From Gammaproteobacteria bacterium (GTDB taxonomy: Bacteria > Pseudomonadota > Gammaproteobacteria > Steroidobacterales > Steroidobacteraceae), in NCBI GenBank assembly GCA_028870355.1, contig JAGWPU010000002.1:1-46965 (forward strand): DNA of 46,965 bases. Direction: 5' to 3'. A program made the position numbers and the translations under genes. Under the pieces are notes generated by a model. It had not been told where the DNA came from. It saw only the letters and a list, made by a program, of their open reading frames with translations, and made no database searches. Below are positions 35,170 to 42,443 of the stretch, in pieces (the first letter of the stretch is position 1; every line of letters starts with the position of its first letter).

Positions 35170-36254
35170 TCGGCGGCGGCCCGCGTCTCGGCGAGCCGCG
35201 GGATCCGCAGATGGGCGAGGAGGTGGTCGCCGAGCGCGCCCGGATCGCTGATCGCGTTGAACGCGGCGACGCCCATCCGATCGCGAATGATCTGTACGCC
35301 CACCTGGTTGTCGGTCGCGGGGCCCGTCACGACGCAGGGCTCGATCGCGAAGTGCTCGCGCAGCAGCTTCACGCCGCCCCACGCGGCGACCGGGTCGTTC
35401 GCGGACAGTGCGACCGCGGTCAGCGCCCGTTTGATCGCCGCGTCCTGCAGGATCGCCTCGACGCCGTACGCGCCGAGCAGGCCGTCGCCGAGTTCGAACA
35501 CGATCGCGTCCGGAGCGCCCGAGGCCATTTCGGTCAACATCGTGCGAGTCAGCGCCGGTCCGTTCTTCTCCGTCGTCGTGACGACGCCGAGATCGGTGAA
35601 GATCATCGTGCGCCGGGCGCCCGCGTCCTCGAACGCGAGGATGTCCCGGCGCAGCGAAACGCCGGTCGCCTTGAACGCGTCCACGACGAGGCCTCGATGC
35701 CGCATCCGGGCGATGATCGCCGCGGCGGCCGCGGTCTTGCCGGCCTCCATGCAGGTGCCCGCGAGCGCGACGACCGGGATGCCGCGCGCATCGAGTGGCG
35801 CAGCGGGGTCGAGGCGCTGATAGCCCGCCTTCGCCGGGATCCCGATCCGCTCACCGAGGTAGGGGAAGGTCAGCACGGCACCGAGCACCCGGCAGTCGAA
35901 CGGCTTGCCCTTGTCCGGCATCGCCGAGTCGCAAATGCCGAGCACGCCGCCGATGTTGAGCATCTGGATCACGTCCCCCGGCTTCAGGCTCGGCGGGATG
36001 TGGCCGGAATACCCGAACAGCGCTCGCCGGTGGCCGAGCGCGCCGACGACGACGTCGCCGCGCGACACCTTGGCCATCCGGCCGCTCGTCAGCTCGAGCG
36101 TGTTGTAGGTCGACTTGTCGTTCAAGATCTCGACGACGACGAGGTTGCCTTCCTCGCAGACGATCTCCGGGGAGATACGCACTTCGTGCGACAGGCCGCA
36201 GGCCTGGGTGACCGACGCGAGCTTGTCGACGAGCACGGTGCGCATGCCGCTCAT
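35166..36254 (-). CDS. Unrecognised P-loop protein inside the arginine operon
   Basis: I do not recognise this 362-residue protein. Residues 1 to about 145 look beta-rich (SGRMAKVSRGDVVVGALGHR, LKPGDVIQMLNIGG). Residues 155-350 form a P-loop domain with GTCMEAGKT at 166-174. This G-x5-GKT spacing is also found in dethiobiotin synthetase and DUF1611 proteins. Later are DAFKATG, PDAIVFELGDG and SANDPVAAWGG. It overlaps both argG and argC by ATGA. No N-acylglutamate synthase or deacylase is otherwise seen in the operon. DUF1611 includes DgcN, described as a D-glutamate N-acetyltransferase. An acyl-transfer or ATP-dependent acyl-ligation role is therefore my inference. No signal peptide is seen. 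Confidence 0.8.
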   Translation of the reverse strand: MSGMRTVLVDKLASVTQACGLSHEVRISPEIVCEEGNLVVVEILNDKSTYNTLELTSGRMAKVSRGDVVVGALGHRRALFGYSGHIPPSLKPGDVIQMLNIGGVLGICDSAMPDKGKPFDCRVLGAVLTFPYLGERIGIPAKAGYQRLDPAAPLDARGIPVVALAGTCMEAGKTAAAAAIIARMRHRGLVVDAFKATGVSLRRDILAFEDAGARRTMIFTDLGVVTTTEKNGPALTRTMLTEMASGAPDAIVFELGDGLLGAYGVEAILQDAAIKRALTAVALSANDPVAAWGGVKLLREHFAIEPCVVTGPATDNQVGVQIIRDRMGVAAFNAISDPGALGDHLLAHLRIPRLAETRAAAE

Positions 36255-37477
36255 CGCCCATCGCCTCCGGCCCGCTTGTAGAAGATCCCGGGCAGCGCGA
36301 GGATCTTCGAATAGCCGAGCGCGTCGGCCGGCGTCCACTCGCCCGCCGCTTCGCCGTAGACCCCCTTTGAGGCGGCCATCAACGAGAATCCGGACGCGAC
36401 GCCCTCGACGAACGCCGCGCCGGGGCGCAGCAGCACGGTGACCTCGCCGGTCACGCGCGTCTGCGAGGAGGCGAGCAGGGCCTCGATGTCGCGGCACGCG
36501 GGGTCGAGGTGCTGACCCTCGTGGACCATGTCGCCGTAGGGTTGCGCGAGCATTTCCTTGATCCGGGCCTGCTTCGCGGTCAACACCAGTTTTTCGAGTT
36601 CGCGATGGGCGGTCAGGAGTACCTCGGCCGCTGGCGCCTCGAACGCGACCCGGCCCTTCGTTCCGATCACGGTGTCGCCGAGGTGGATCCCCCGGCCGAT
36701 CCCGTACGGACCGGCGAGGGTCTCGAGACGCTCGATCACGGCGACCGGCGTCAGCCGCTCGTGGTCCAGCGAGATCGGCACGCCGCGCTCGAAGCCGATC
36801 ACGTGGCGCGCGCTCGCACGCGGCGCCGTGAACGCGTCCTTCGACAGCACCCAGGCCGATTCCGGAATGGCGCCCGTCGAGGTCAGCGTCTCCTTGCCGC
36901 CGATCGTCACGCCCCAGAGCCCTCGATTCACCGAGTACGCGGCGCCGAACGGCGGAATCGGCAACCGGCGCTCCTCGAGGTACTTGAGCTGCTCGGGCCG
37001 CTTGAACGCGCGGTCGCGAACCGGCGCGATGATCTCCAGGTCCGGCGCGAGGGTGCGCAGCGCGACCTCGAAGCGAACCTGATCGTTGCCGGCGGCCGTG
37101 CACCCGTGCGCGACCATCCGCGTGTTCATCGAGACCGCGAGTTGCGCGATGGTCTGCGCCTGCAGCACGCGCTCGGCGCCGACGCACAGCGGATAGAGCT
37201 GCCCGCGTCGAACGTTTCCCATGATCAGGTACTTCAGCACCTGATCGAAGTAGTCGGCGCGAGCGTCGATCAGCCGGTGATCGATCGCACCGAGCGCCTG
37301 GGCGCGGTCCGCGAGCCGGCGGGCCGCCTCCGCGTCGATTCCGCCGGTGTCGACGGTGACCGTGATCACCGGCCGGGCGTAGGTCTCGGTGAGCCAGGGC
37401 ACCAGGAACGAGGTGTCGAGGCCGCCGGAAAATGCGAGAAGGATGGGCTCGGTGCCCGCCGAGGCGTTGCGTGTCAT
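36251..37477 (-). CDS. argG: Argininosuccinate synthase
   Basis: The 408-residue ligase joins citrulline and aspartate with ATP. The PP-loop SGGLDTS is at 17-23, and HGCTAAGNDQVRFE and the PIPPFGAAYSVNRGLWGVTIGG segment are typical. If the pathway stays acylated to the citrulline stage, a deacylase must act before this enzyme; none is encoded next to it. It starts 8 bases after argR, so the regulator and the synthase share a transcript. Confidence 0.95.
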   Translation of the reverse strand: MTRNASAGTEPILLAFSGGLDTSFLVPWLTETYARPVITVTVDTGGIDAEAARRLADRAQALGAIDHRLIDARADYFDQVLKYLIMGNVRRGQLYPLCVGAERVLQAQTIAQLAVSMNTRMVAHGCTAAGNDQVRFEVALRTLAPDLEIIAPVRDRAFKRPEQLKYLEERRLPIPPFGAAYSVNRGLWGVTIGGKETLTSTGAIPESAWVLSKDAFTAPRASARHVIGFERGVPISLDHERLTPVAVIERLETLAGPYGIGRGIHLGDTVIGTKGRVAFEAPAAEVLLTAHRELEKLVLTAKQARIKEMLAQPYGDMVHEGQHLDPACRDIEALLASSQTRVTGEVTVLLRPGAAFVEGVASGFSLMAASKGVYGEAAGEWTPADALGYSKILALPGIFYKRAGGDGR

Positions 37478-37485
37478 GGGTTTCT

Positions 37486-37947
37486 CTACAGGCCGAAGAT
37501 CGCGAGGAGGCGTTCGCCGAGACGACGCTGCTCGCGCGCGCCGCGGGTGGCGATGAATATCGTGTCGTCGCCGGAGAGGGTGCCGACGACTTCCGGCCAC
37601 GCGGCCGCGTCGATCGCGACCGCGACGCTCTGCGCCGTGCCGATCTTGGTCTTCAGCACGGTGAGGTTCGCACCCGCGGTGACCCGCGAGGTCACGAATG
37701 CACGCAGCGTCGAGAAATCGCCGACCGAGCGGGCCGCCTCGTCGGTGAGCACGTAGCGACGGCCGAGCTTCGCGACGCCGAGTTCGCGCAGGTCACGGCT
37801 CACGCTCGACTGGGTCGCACGGTGTCCGCGCTTGCGCAGCACCTCGACGAGTTCGGACTGGCGCTCGATCGTTCGCTCCCGCAGGATCTTCGCGAGCAGA
37901 CTGCGTCGCGTCGACGCGTCGGTCGAGTCGTTCATCGGGCGGAGCAT
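37486..37947 (-). CDS. argR: Arginine repressor ArgR
   Basis: The 153-residue regulator has an N-terminal winged helix (residues about 12-75, with ATQSSVSRDLRELG) and a C-terminal hexamerisation/arginine-binding domain. That domain shows GANLTVLKTKIGTAQSVAVAID and the GTLSGDDTIFI arginine-binding loop. Starts at ATG 37947 or ATG 37935 are both possible; neither has a clear ribosome-binding site. Tandem ARG boxes immediately upstream indicate that it represses itself and the downstream arginine genes. Confidence 0.93.
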   Translation of the reverse strand: MLRPMNDSTDASTRRSLLAKILRERTIERQSELVEVLRKRGHRATQSSVSRDLRELGVAKLGRRYVLTDEAARSVGDFSTLRAFVTSRVTAGANLTVLKTKIGTAQSVAVAIDAAAWPEVVGTLSGDDTIFIATRGAREQRRLGERLLAIFGL

Positions 37948-37957
37948 GGCGTCGGTG

Positions 37958-37996
37958 TATGCATAAATTCGCATGCATGCTGCATAAAAATGCATT
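37958..37996 (-). promoter_or_regulatory. Tandem ARG boxes in the argR promoter
   Basis: Two ArgR-type palindromes are present: a perfect TGCAT-AAAA-ATGCA at 37981-37994 and a weaker TGCAT-AAAT-TCGCA at 37960-37973. They begin 21 bases apart, which is the centre-to-centre distance of paired 18-bp ARG boxes in E. coli. They stand in an AT-rich island 11 bases before the argR ATG and overlap any likely -35/-10, so repression by occlusion is expected. Confidence 0.8.
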
Positions 37997-38084
37997 CGCT
38001 GTCAAACGCAGCCCTGCGGCAACGCGGATCCCGCGGCAGCGCGCATCCCGCGGTACGGCGCGATCGATCCGGCCGCGAGCGGCC

Positions 38085-38735
38085 TCAAGGGTGCAGTGGG
38101 TGGGCGAGTACGGCGAGCAGCAGGAGTCGCAACAGCAGCAGCGCGAGCAGCACGAGGACCTGGCCGAGGACCCAGATGCCGAACGCACGGCCGATCGGCA
38201 GGCGCTCCGCCTCGCTCAGGCCCATCACCTGCAGCAACAGGCCCCACCCGACCAGGATTCCGTGGGCGACGATCTGCAGTCGCAGCAGCAGCAGCACGAA
38301 GGGTTCGAGGCCGGCCCGCGGAGTCGCGAAGAACACCGCGCGTCCGGCCAGCGCGGCGGTCAGCAGCCACAGCAGCAGGGAGGCGAGCATCGGTACGCCG
38401 CTGTAGGCGAGCACGTGCACGATCTGGGAGCGCGTGGCGGTTCCGCCGACGCGTCGGCCGAGCCGCAAGTAGACCGAGGCCATCAGGAACATCCCGAGGA
38501 GCCCCGCGATCGGGCCCGCGACCAGCGCACGACCCAGGATGGTCGCGACCCCCGCGCTCGCCCCGACCGATTGCACGCGACTCAGCACGAGCCAGTTGAG
38601 CACGCCCTGCACCGCACCGAGCAGGTAGTCGGCGGGTCCGATCGGCGTCGACGCCAGCTCGCGGGCGACACGGCGGGGACGCAGCCACACGTCGTGCAGC
38701 GGGCGAACGATTTCGGGGGCGTTGTCTTCGGCCAT
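38085..38735 (-). CDS. Yip1-family membrane protein
   Basis: The 216-residue protein has about five hydrophobic segments after a cytoplasmic N-terminus. The features VWLRPRRVARELA, GTATRSQIVHVLAYSGVPML and RLQIVAHGILVGWGLLLQVMGLSEAERLP match bacterial Yip1-domain proteins. The function is unknown. It lies upstream of argR on the same strand, with an 88-base GC-rich gap before the ARG-box region. Confidence 0.75.
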   Translation of the reverse strand: MAEDNAPEIVRPLHDVWLRPRRVARELASTPIGPADYLLGAVQGVLNWLVLSRVQSVGASAGVATILGRALVAGPIAGLLGMFLMASVYLRLGRRVGGTATRSQIVHVLAYSGVPMLASLLLWLLTAALAGRAVFFATPRAGLEPFVLLLLRLQIVAHGILVGWGLLLQVMGLSEAERLPIGRAFGIWVLGQVLVLLALLLLRLLLLAVLAHPLHP

Positions 38736-38865
38736 CGGCGCTCGTCCAGTCGGCAGCGCGCAGCGTACGGGATCCCCGGGCGCAACTCCAGCGATCGCTC
38801 ACGGCACCCGGTGCCTTCCCGATCGTGGTCGGCGCGGTCTGGCCCGGGCGGCTCGCCGCGGCGGT

Positions 38866-39348
38866 CTAGGGCCGCGGGAGCAGCGCGGCGGTCGACACCA
38901 GGACACCGTCGGCGTCGCAGTAGACGAACGCGCCGGGCCGGAACTCGACGCCGCCGAATTCGACCGGAACGTCCCGGCGCCCGGCGCCCTCCTTCGCGCT
39001 CTTCTTCGGCGTCGTCCCGAGACAGAACACGCCGATCGGCAGCGCATCGATCTCGGCGCAATCGCGTATCGCCCCGTTCAGCACGATGCCCGCCCAGCCG
39101 CTCGCCAGGAGGCTCGCGGCGATCTGATCGCCGATCAGCGCCCGCCGCGTCGAGCCCCCGCCGTCGACGACCATCACCCGCCCGCCGCCACGCTCCTGCA
39201 GGGCGGCCTTCAGCAGCGCGTTGTCCTCGAAGCAGCGCACGGTCGCGATCGGTCCCCAGAAGGACCTCACCCCGCCGAATCGGCGCCAGGGCAAGTCGCA
39301 GAGGTGCACGTGGTCATCGTGTTGGTCGACGAGATCGGCGGTCTTCAT
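38866..39348 (-). CDS. rraA: RNase E inhibitor-type regulator RraA
   Basis: The 160-residue protein matches RraA, with TADLVDQHDDHVHLCDLP, the FGG-FWGPIATVRCFEDNALL block, GRVMVVDGGGSTRRAL and EFGGVEFRPGAFVYCDADGVL. RraA trimers bind RNase E and modulate RNA decay in E. coli. Relatives with the same fold are 4-hydroxy-4-methyl-2-oxoglutarate aldolases, which this could also be. The close N-terminal match favours RraA. Confidence 0.88.
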   Translation of the reverse strand: MKTADLVDQHDDHVHLCDLPWRRFGGVRSFWGPIATVRCFEDNALLKAALQERGGGRVMVVDGGGSTRRALIGDQIAASLLASGWAGIVLNGAIRDCAEIDALPIGVFCLGTTPKKSAKEGAGRRDVPVEFGGVEFRPGAFVYCDADGVLVSTAALLPRP

Positions 39349-39519
39349 CTTCGATCCTCCGGAGGTAAGCGGTGCCTTGCACAGGCCGGTCGCGAGCCCT
39401 ATTTACCACCATCGCGAGGGACGCCGGACCAGATGACAAGCGGTACGCTCCGGGGCTACTCTGCGACGCGTACCGTGGCTCAGCTCGTGTTGCATCGACC
39501 CGCGAGGAGACGTTTGACC

Positions 39520-39903
39520 ATGGCCAAGAAGGCGAAGTCGAAGAAGAAGGGCAAGAGCGTCGCGACGCGTGCGAAGAAAACCGTACGGCGGACGACGCGC
39601 AAGGCGGCGAGGAAGGCGACGAAAAAGGTCGCTCGCAAGGTCGCTCGCAAGGTTGCCCGCAAGGTTGCCCGCAAGGTCGCGCGCAAGGTCGCGAAGACGG
39701 CGGCGCGTCCTGCGGCGAAGAAGCCGGCCCGACACGTCGCGAAGAAGAACGTCGCGAAACGCCGGAGCGCGAGCGTCCGACGCCCGGCGGCACCGGTCGC
39801 GAGTTCGGCGCCTGCGGTCGAGCCGGTCGCCGTGTCCGTTCCCGCCGTCGCGTCGACCGAACCGGCGCCGTTGGCGGGCCCCGCCGGATTCGCGGTGAGC
39901 TGA
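39520..39903 (+). CDS. Histone H1-like lysine/alanine-rich protein
   Basis: The 127-residue protein is made of a strongly basic first 90 residues (KKAKSKKKGKS, then repeated VARK units) and a neutral Ala/Pro/Val tail. This resembles bacterial H1-like and AlgP-type proteins that bind DNA without sequence preference. The ATG at 39520 has GAGGAGA about 9 bases upstream, which supports real translation. Because the composition is simple, family membership cannot be proven from sequence. It is divergent from rraA. Confidence 0.75.
   Translation: MAKKAKSKKKGKSVATRAKKTVRRTTRKAARKATKKVARKVARKVARKVARKVARKVAKTAARPAAKKPARHVAKKNVAKRRSASVRRPAAPVASSAPAVEPVAVSVPAVASTEPAPLAGPAGFAVS
39628..39687 (+). repeat. 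Five tandem 12-bp repeats encoding VARK
   Basis: Five consecutive 12-base units with variants GTCGCTCGCAAG, GTTGCCCGCAAG and GTCGCGCGCAAG encode Val-Ala-Arg-Lys; a partial sixth follows. The pattern 2+2+1 of identical units suggests slippage or duplication, and copy number may vary between strains. Confidence 0.9.
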
Positions 39904-39910
39904 CCCATGC

Positions 39911-39941
39911 GCGATGGCGCCCGCGCGGCGGGCGCCATCGC
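39911..39941. terminator. Strong perfect hairpin between convergent genes
   Basis: A 14-bp perfect inverted repeat (39911-39924 with 39928-39941) with a 3-base loop lies 8 bases after the H1-like gene and 27 bases before the end of the TauE/SafE gene. There is no U-tract. It probably stops or stabilises transcripts from both sides. Confidence 0.5.
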
Positions 39942-39967
39942 GGCAAGAGCCATCGCGGCGCGCCGGC

Positions 39968-40813
39968 TCAGCGGATCGACAGCCGCGCATCCCAGGCGGT
40001 CTTGGCGATCAGGGCGGCGACCACCACCACGAACGCGATGCGCACGAAGCGGCTGCCGTGCCGCAACGCGGTGTGAGCGCCGATGACGCTGCCCACGACG
40101 TTGCATCCGCCGATCGCGAGCGCAAGGCCCCACTCGATCCGGCGGTGGGAGCCGAAATACAGCAGCGCGCCGGCGTTGGTCGCGACGTTCACCCAGCGGG
40201 CACTGGCGGCCGCATTCAGGAAGTCGAACCCGTACACCCGGACGAACAGCAGCATCAGGAAATTGCCGGTCCCGGGTCCGAAGAAGCCATCGTACGCCGC
40301 GATCGACGCGACTGCGGCCAATGCGGTCGCGCGCTGGACGCGCGACAGCGCGCGCGGTGCATGGTGAGCGCCGAGATCGCGCCGGGCGAGCACGTAGATC
40401 AGCAGCGCCGCGAGGATCATCGGCACCAGCGCGCGGAATGCGGCCGGCGAGAGCACGGTCGCGAGGCTCGCGCCGAGCAGGCTGCAGGGCAGCGCGATCG
40501 CGATCGCGGGTAGCACCGTCGCCCAATCGATGCGCACCGCGCGCGCGTAGCGCACGGCTGCGGTCGTGGTGCCGAGGACCCCCGCGAGCTTGTTGGTGCC
40601 GAGCAGGGTCGCCGGCGCCTCGGCCGGATACGCCGTGAGCAGTGCCGGCAGCTGGATCAGACCGCCGCCGCCGGCCATCGAATCGACGAAGCCCGCGCCG
40701 GCTGCCGCGACCGCGACGAACAGCAGGCTCGGCAGATCACCCGGCGCGAACGGTGTCAGAACCGTGCCCCCGGGGTCACCCGCAGGGAGCGGCCATCGGC
40801 GGCGTCGAACCAT
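39968..40813 (-). CDS. TauE/SafE (TSUP) family transporter
   Basis: The up to 281-residue membrane protein has about eight hydrophobic segments. The TSUP signature GFVDSMAGGGGLIQLPALL appears in the first half and a related repeat YDGFFGPGTGNFLMLLF in the second. Substrates of such exporters include sulfite and sulfonate-derived anions; none can be inferred here. The ATG at 40813 overlaps nudC by 58 bases. A CTG at 40759 overlapping the nudC stop would be a more natural start position. Confidence 0.88.
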   Translation of the reverse strand: MVRRRRWPLPAGDPGGTVLTPFAPGDLPSLLFVAVAAAGAGFVDSMAGGGGLIQLPALLTAYPAEAPATLLGTNKLAGVLGTTTAAVRYARAVRIDWATVLPAIAIALPCSLLGASLATVLSPAAFRALVPMILAALLIYVLARRDLGAHHAPRALSRVQRATALAAVASIAAYDGFFGPGTGNFLMLLFVRVYGFDFLNAAASARWVNVATNAGALLYFGSHRRIEWGLALAIGGCNVVGSVIGAHTALRHGSRFVRIAFVVVVAALIAKTAWDARLSIR

Positions 40814-41691
40814 TGCTCGATCAGGCTGAACGAGATCGACTGGCGGGGCGGCAGCCGGACGCGCCCGGACGCGATCTCGTCGCGACTGAACCAGCGCGCG
40901 TCCTCGAGCTCCTGATCGGTGCGCCGGATCTCACGGGTCGCGGCGCGCGCGGTGAACCCGAGCATCAGCGAGGCCGGGAACGGCCAGGGCTGCGATGCAA
41001 AATACTCGGCTCGCTCGATCTCGACGCCGGTCTCCTCGCGCACTTCGCGCGCGACCGCGTCCTCCAGGGCCTCGCCGGGTTCGACGAAGCCCGCGATCGT
41101 CGAGTAGCGTTCGGCCGGCCAGCTCGCCTGCCGGCCGAGCAGCGCGCGTTCGCCGTCGTCGACCAACACGATGATCGCCGGATCGATCCGCGGGAACTGT
41201 TCGGCTCCACAGGCCGCGCCGGTGCAGGCGAGCACGTGGCCGCCACGCACCGGCCGGGTCGGCGACCCGCACACCCCGCAAAACCGATGCCGTCGCCGCC
41301 AGCCGACCATCGCGCGCGCGTAGCCGAGCAGGCCGGCATCGGCCGCCGGGAGTCGACCGGCGATCGTGCGCAGGTCCTCGAAGCGGGCGCCGGGGATCGT
41401 CGGGAGGGTGTCGGTCGGGGCGATCTCCAGCGCGAAGCACGGCCGATCGGCGAACCGGCCGAGCAGGGTCAGCGCGTCGGCACGGCGAGCCGCCGCCGGC
41501 AGGCGCGCGAGCTCGACCAGCGCGGCGCGCGGGGCGTCGGTGTCGACGTCGCGCACGAGGCTCCGCGTTTCGCAGACCAGGGTCGCGCAGCTGCCCGCCT
41601 CGGCGATCGCCGCGTCGAACCCGGCCGGATCCTGGCGAAGGTGCGCGGCGCGATCGAGGTAGGGTCCCGAGAACGTGATTCGGCGCGCCAT
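40756..41691 (-). CDS. nudC: NADH pyrophosphatase / NAD-capped RNA hydrolase NudC
   Basis: The 311-residue Nudix hydrolase has an N-terminal domain and a zinc ribbon (FCGVCGSPT...CTGAACGAEQFPR). The Nudix box GFVEPGEALEDAVAREVREETGVEI and the NudC-specific SQPWPFPASLMLGF motif follow. It cleaves NAD(H) and removes NAD caps from RNA. It begins 14 bases after the FlhC-like gene, so both may be on one transcript. Confidence 0.94.
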   Translation of the reverse strand: MARRITFSGPYLDRAAHLRQDPAGFDAAIAEAGSCATLVCETRSLVRDVDTDAPRAALVELARLPAAARRADALTLLGRFADRPCFALEIAPTDTLPTIPGARFEDLRTIAGRLPAADAGLLGYARAMVGWRRRHRFCGVCGSPTRPVRGGHVLACTGAACGAEQFPRIDPAIIVLVDDGERALLGRQASWPAERYSTIAGFVEPGEALEDAVAREVREETGVEIERAEYFASQPWPFPASLMLGFTARAATREIRRTDQELEDARWFSRDEIASGRVRLPPRQSISFSLIEQWFDAADGRSLRVTPGARF

Positions 41692-41705
41692 CGCCCTGAA
41701 TTCTA

Positions 41706-42275
41706 TCAGCCCTGCCCGGCGCCCTGGCTCGGCGATCCCCGGCAATTCGCGCACGGCGCGTCCCGGCCCGCGAGAACGTCGCGCAGCCGCAATCCGCCAC
41801 AGCGCTCGCAGCGGGCGAGCGCGATCTCGGTATGCCGGGCGAGCGCCCAGAGCAGGAACCACGCGTGCTCGAACGAGATCCGCGCCGGCTCGTGCAGATC
41901 GACGTACGCTTCGTACGCACGGCACAACAACACGCCCGACTCGACGGTGCCGATCCGGTAATGCGACTCGACCCCCGCGGGCGTCGTGCCGAGGAGCCCG
42001 ATCAGGATATACAGACTCGCGAGCTGTGCGGCCTGGAAGTGCAGTTCGGGATTGCGAAAGAAGAAGGCCGTCTGGCGCGGCGATTTGCCGCGATGCCGCG
42101 GCAGGTCGATCCGATCGCGTTCCTCGACGTAGCTGCGATAGAGCTTGCGGATCCGGTCGTCGCTGAGCCCGGTCCACAGTCGGATCGTGCAGGTCCGGGC
42201 TTCGTGGCGGATCAGGCGCATCGCCAGATCGAAGCGCAGCCGATCCCGGGTATAACGGTCGTCGGAAACCCTCAT
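41706..42275 (-). CDS. FlhC-family transcriptional regulator (solo)
   Basis: The 189-residue protein matches FlhC. The N-terminal helices DLAMRLIRHEARTCTIRLWTGLSDDRIRKLYR correspond to the LAMELI...LSRGRLIKLYK region of E. coli FlhC. The C-terminal zinc site has Cys156, 159, 175 and 178 in CERCGG...CANC, with the same spacing pattern as FlhC Cys137/140/157/160. The ATG at 42275 has GGAGGG upstream. FlhC normally works as FlhD4C2. No flagellar gene lies nearby, and the divergent partner gene may encode an FlhD-like protein. Confidence 0.8.
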   Translation of the reverse strand: MRVSDDRYTRDRLRFDLAMRLIRHEARTCTIRLWTGLSDDRIRKLYRSYVEERDRIDLPRHRGKSPRQTAFFFRNPELHFQAAQLASLYILIGLLGTTPAGVESHYRIGTVESGVLLCRAYEAYVDLHEPARISFEHAWFLLWALARHTEIALARCERCGGLRLRDVLAGRDAPCANCRGSPSQGAGQG

Positions 42276-42295
42276 GGCACCCTCCAAAAGCGTCG

Positions 42296-42362
42296 GAAAC
42301 GCCTATTTTTACCGCATCAAAAAATTTGACAAAAATTAATCACAAAGTTAGCGTGTTGACCA
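42296..42362. promoter_or_regulatory. AT-rich divergent control region
   Basis: This stretch is far richer in A/T than anything nearby (ATTTTT, AAAAAATTTGACAAAAATTAATC). On the plus strand TTGACA (42327-42332) is followed after 16 bases by TTAGCG, a possible promoter for the FlhD-like gene. On the minus strand TTGTCA and TAAAAAT could serve the FlhC-like gene. The composition would suit an H-NS-type silencer or autoregulation. Confidence 0.55.
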
Positions 42363-42443
42363 GGGGGTATCGCGGCGCGATTCGCCGCGTGTTCGTCGGG
42401 AAATGCGCGCGAGCGCGCTGCGCGACGTCCCGAGGGGGCAGCG

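Noticed and set aside
30674-35820. Two long plus-strand open frames opposite argH, argB, argF', argD and argC
   Set aside because: They mirror third-position GC of the real genes; every conserved motif lies on the minus strand.
39628-39693. Short tandem repeats that might be a CRISPR or a replication iteron array
   Set aside because: The 12-base units are directly contiguous, in frame and encode VARK; there are no spacers.
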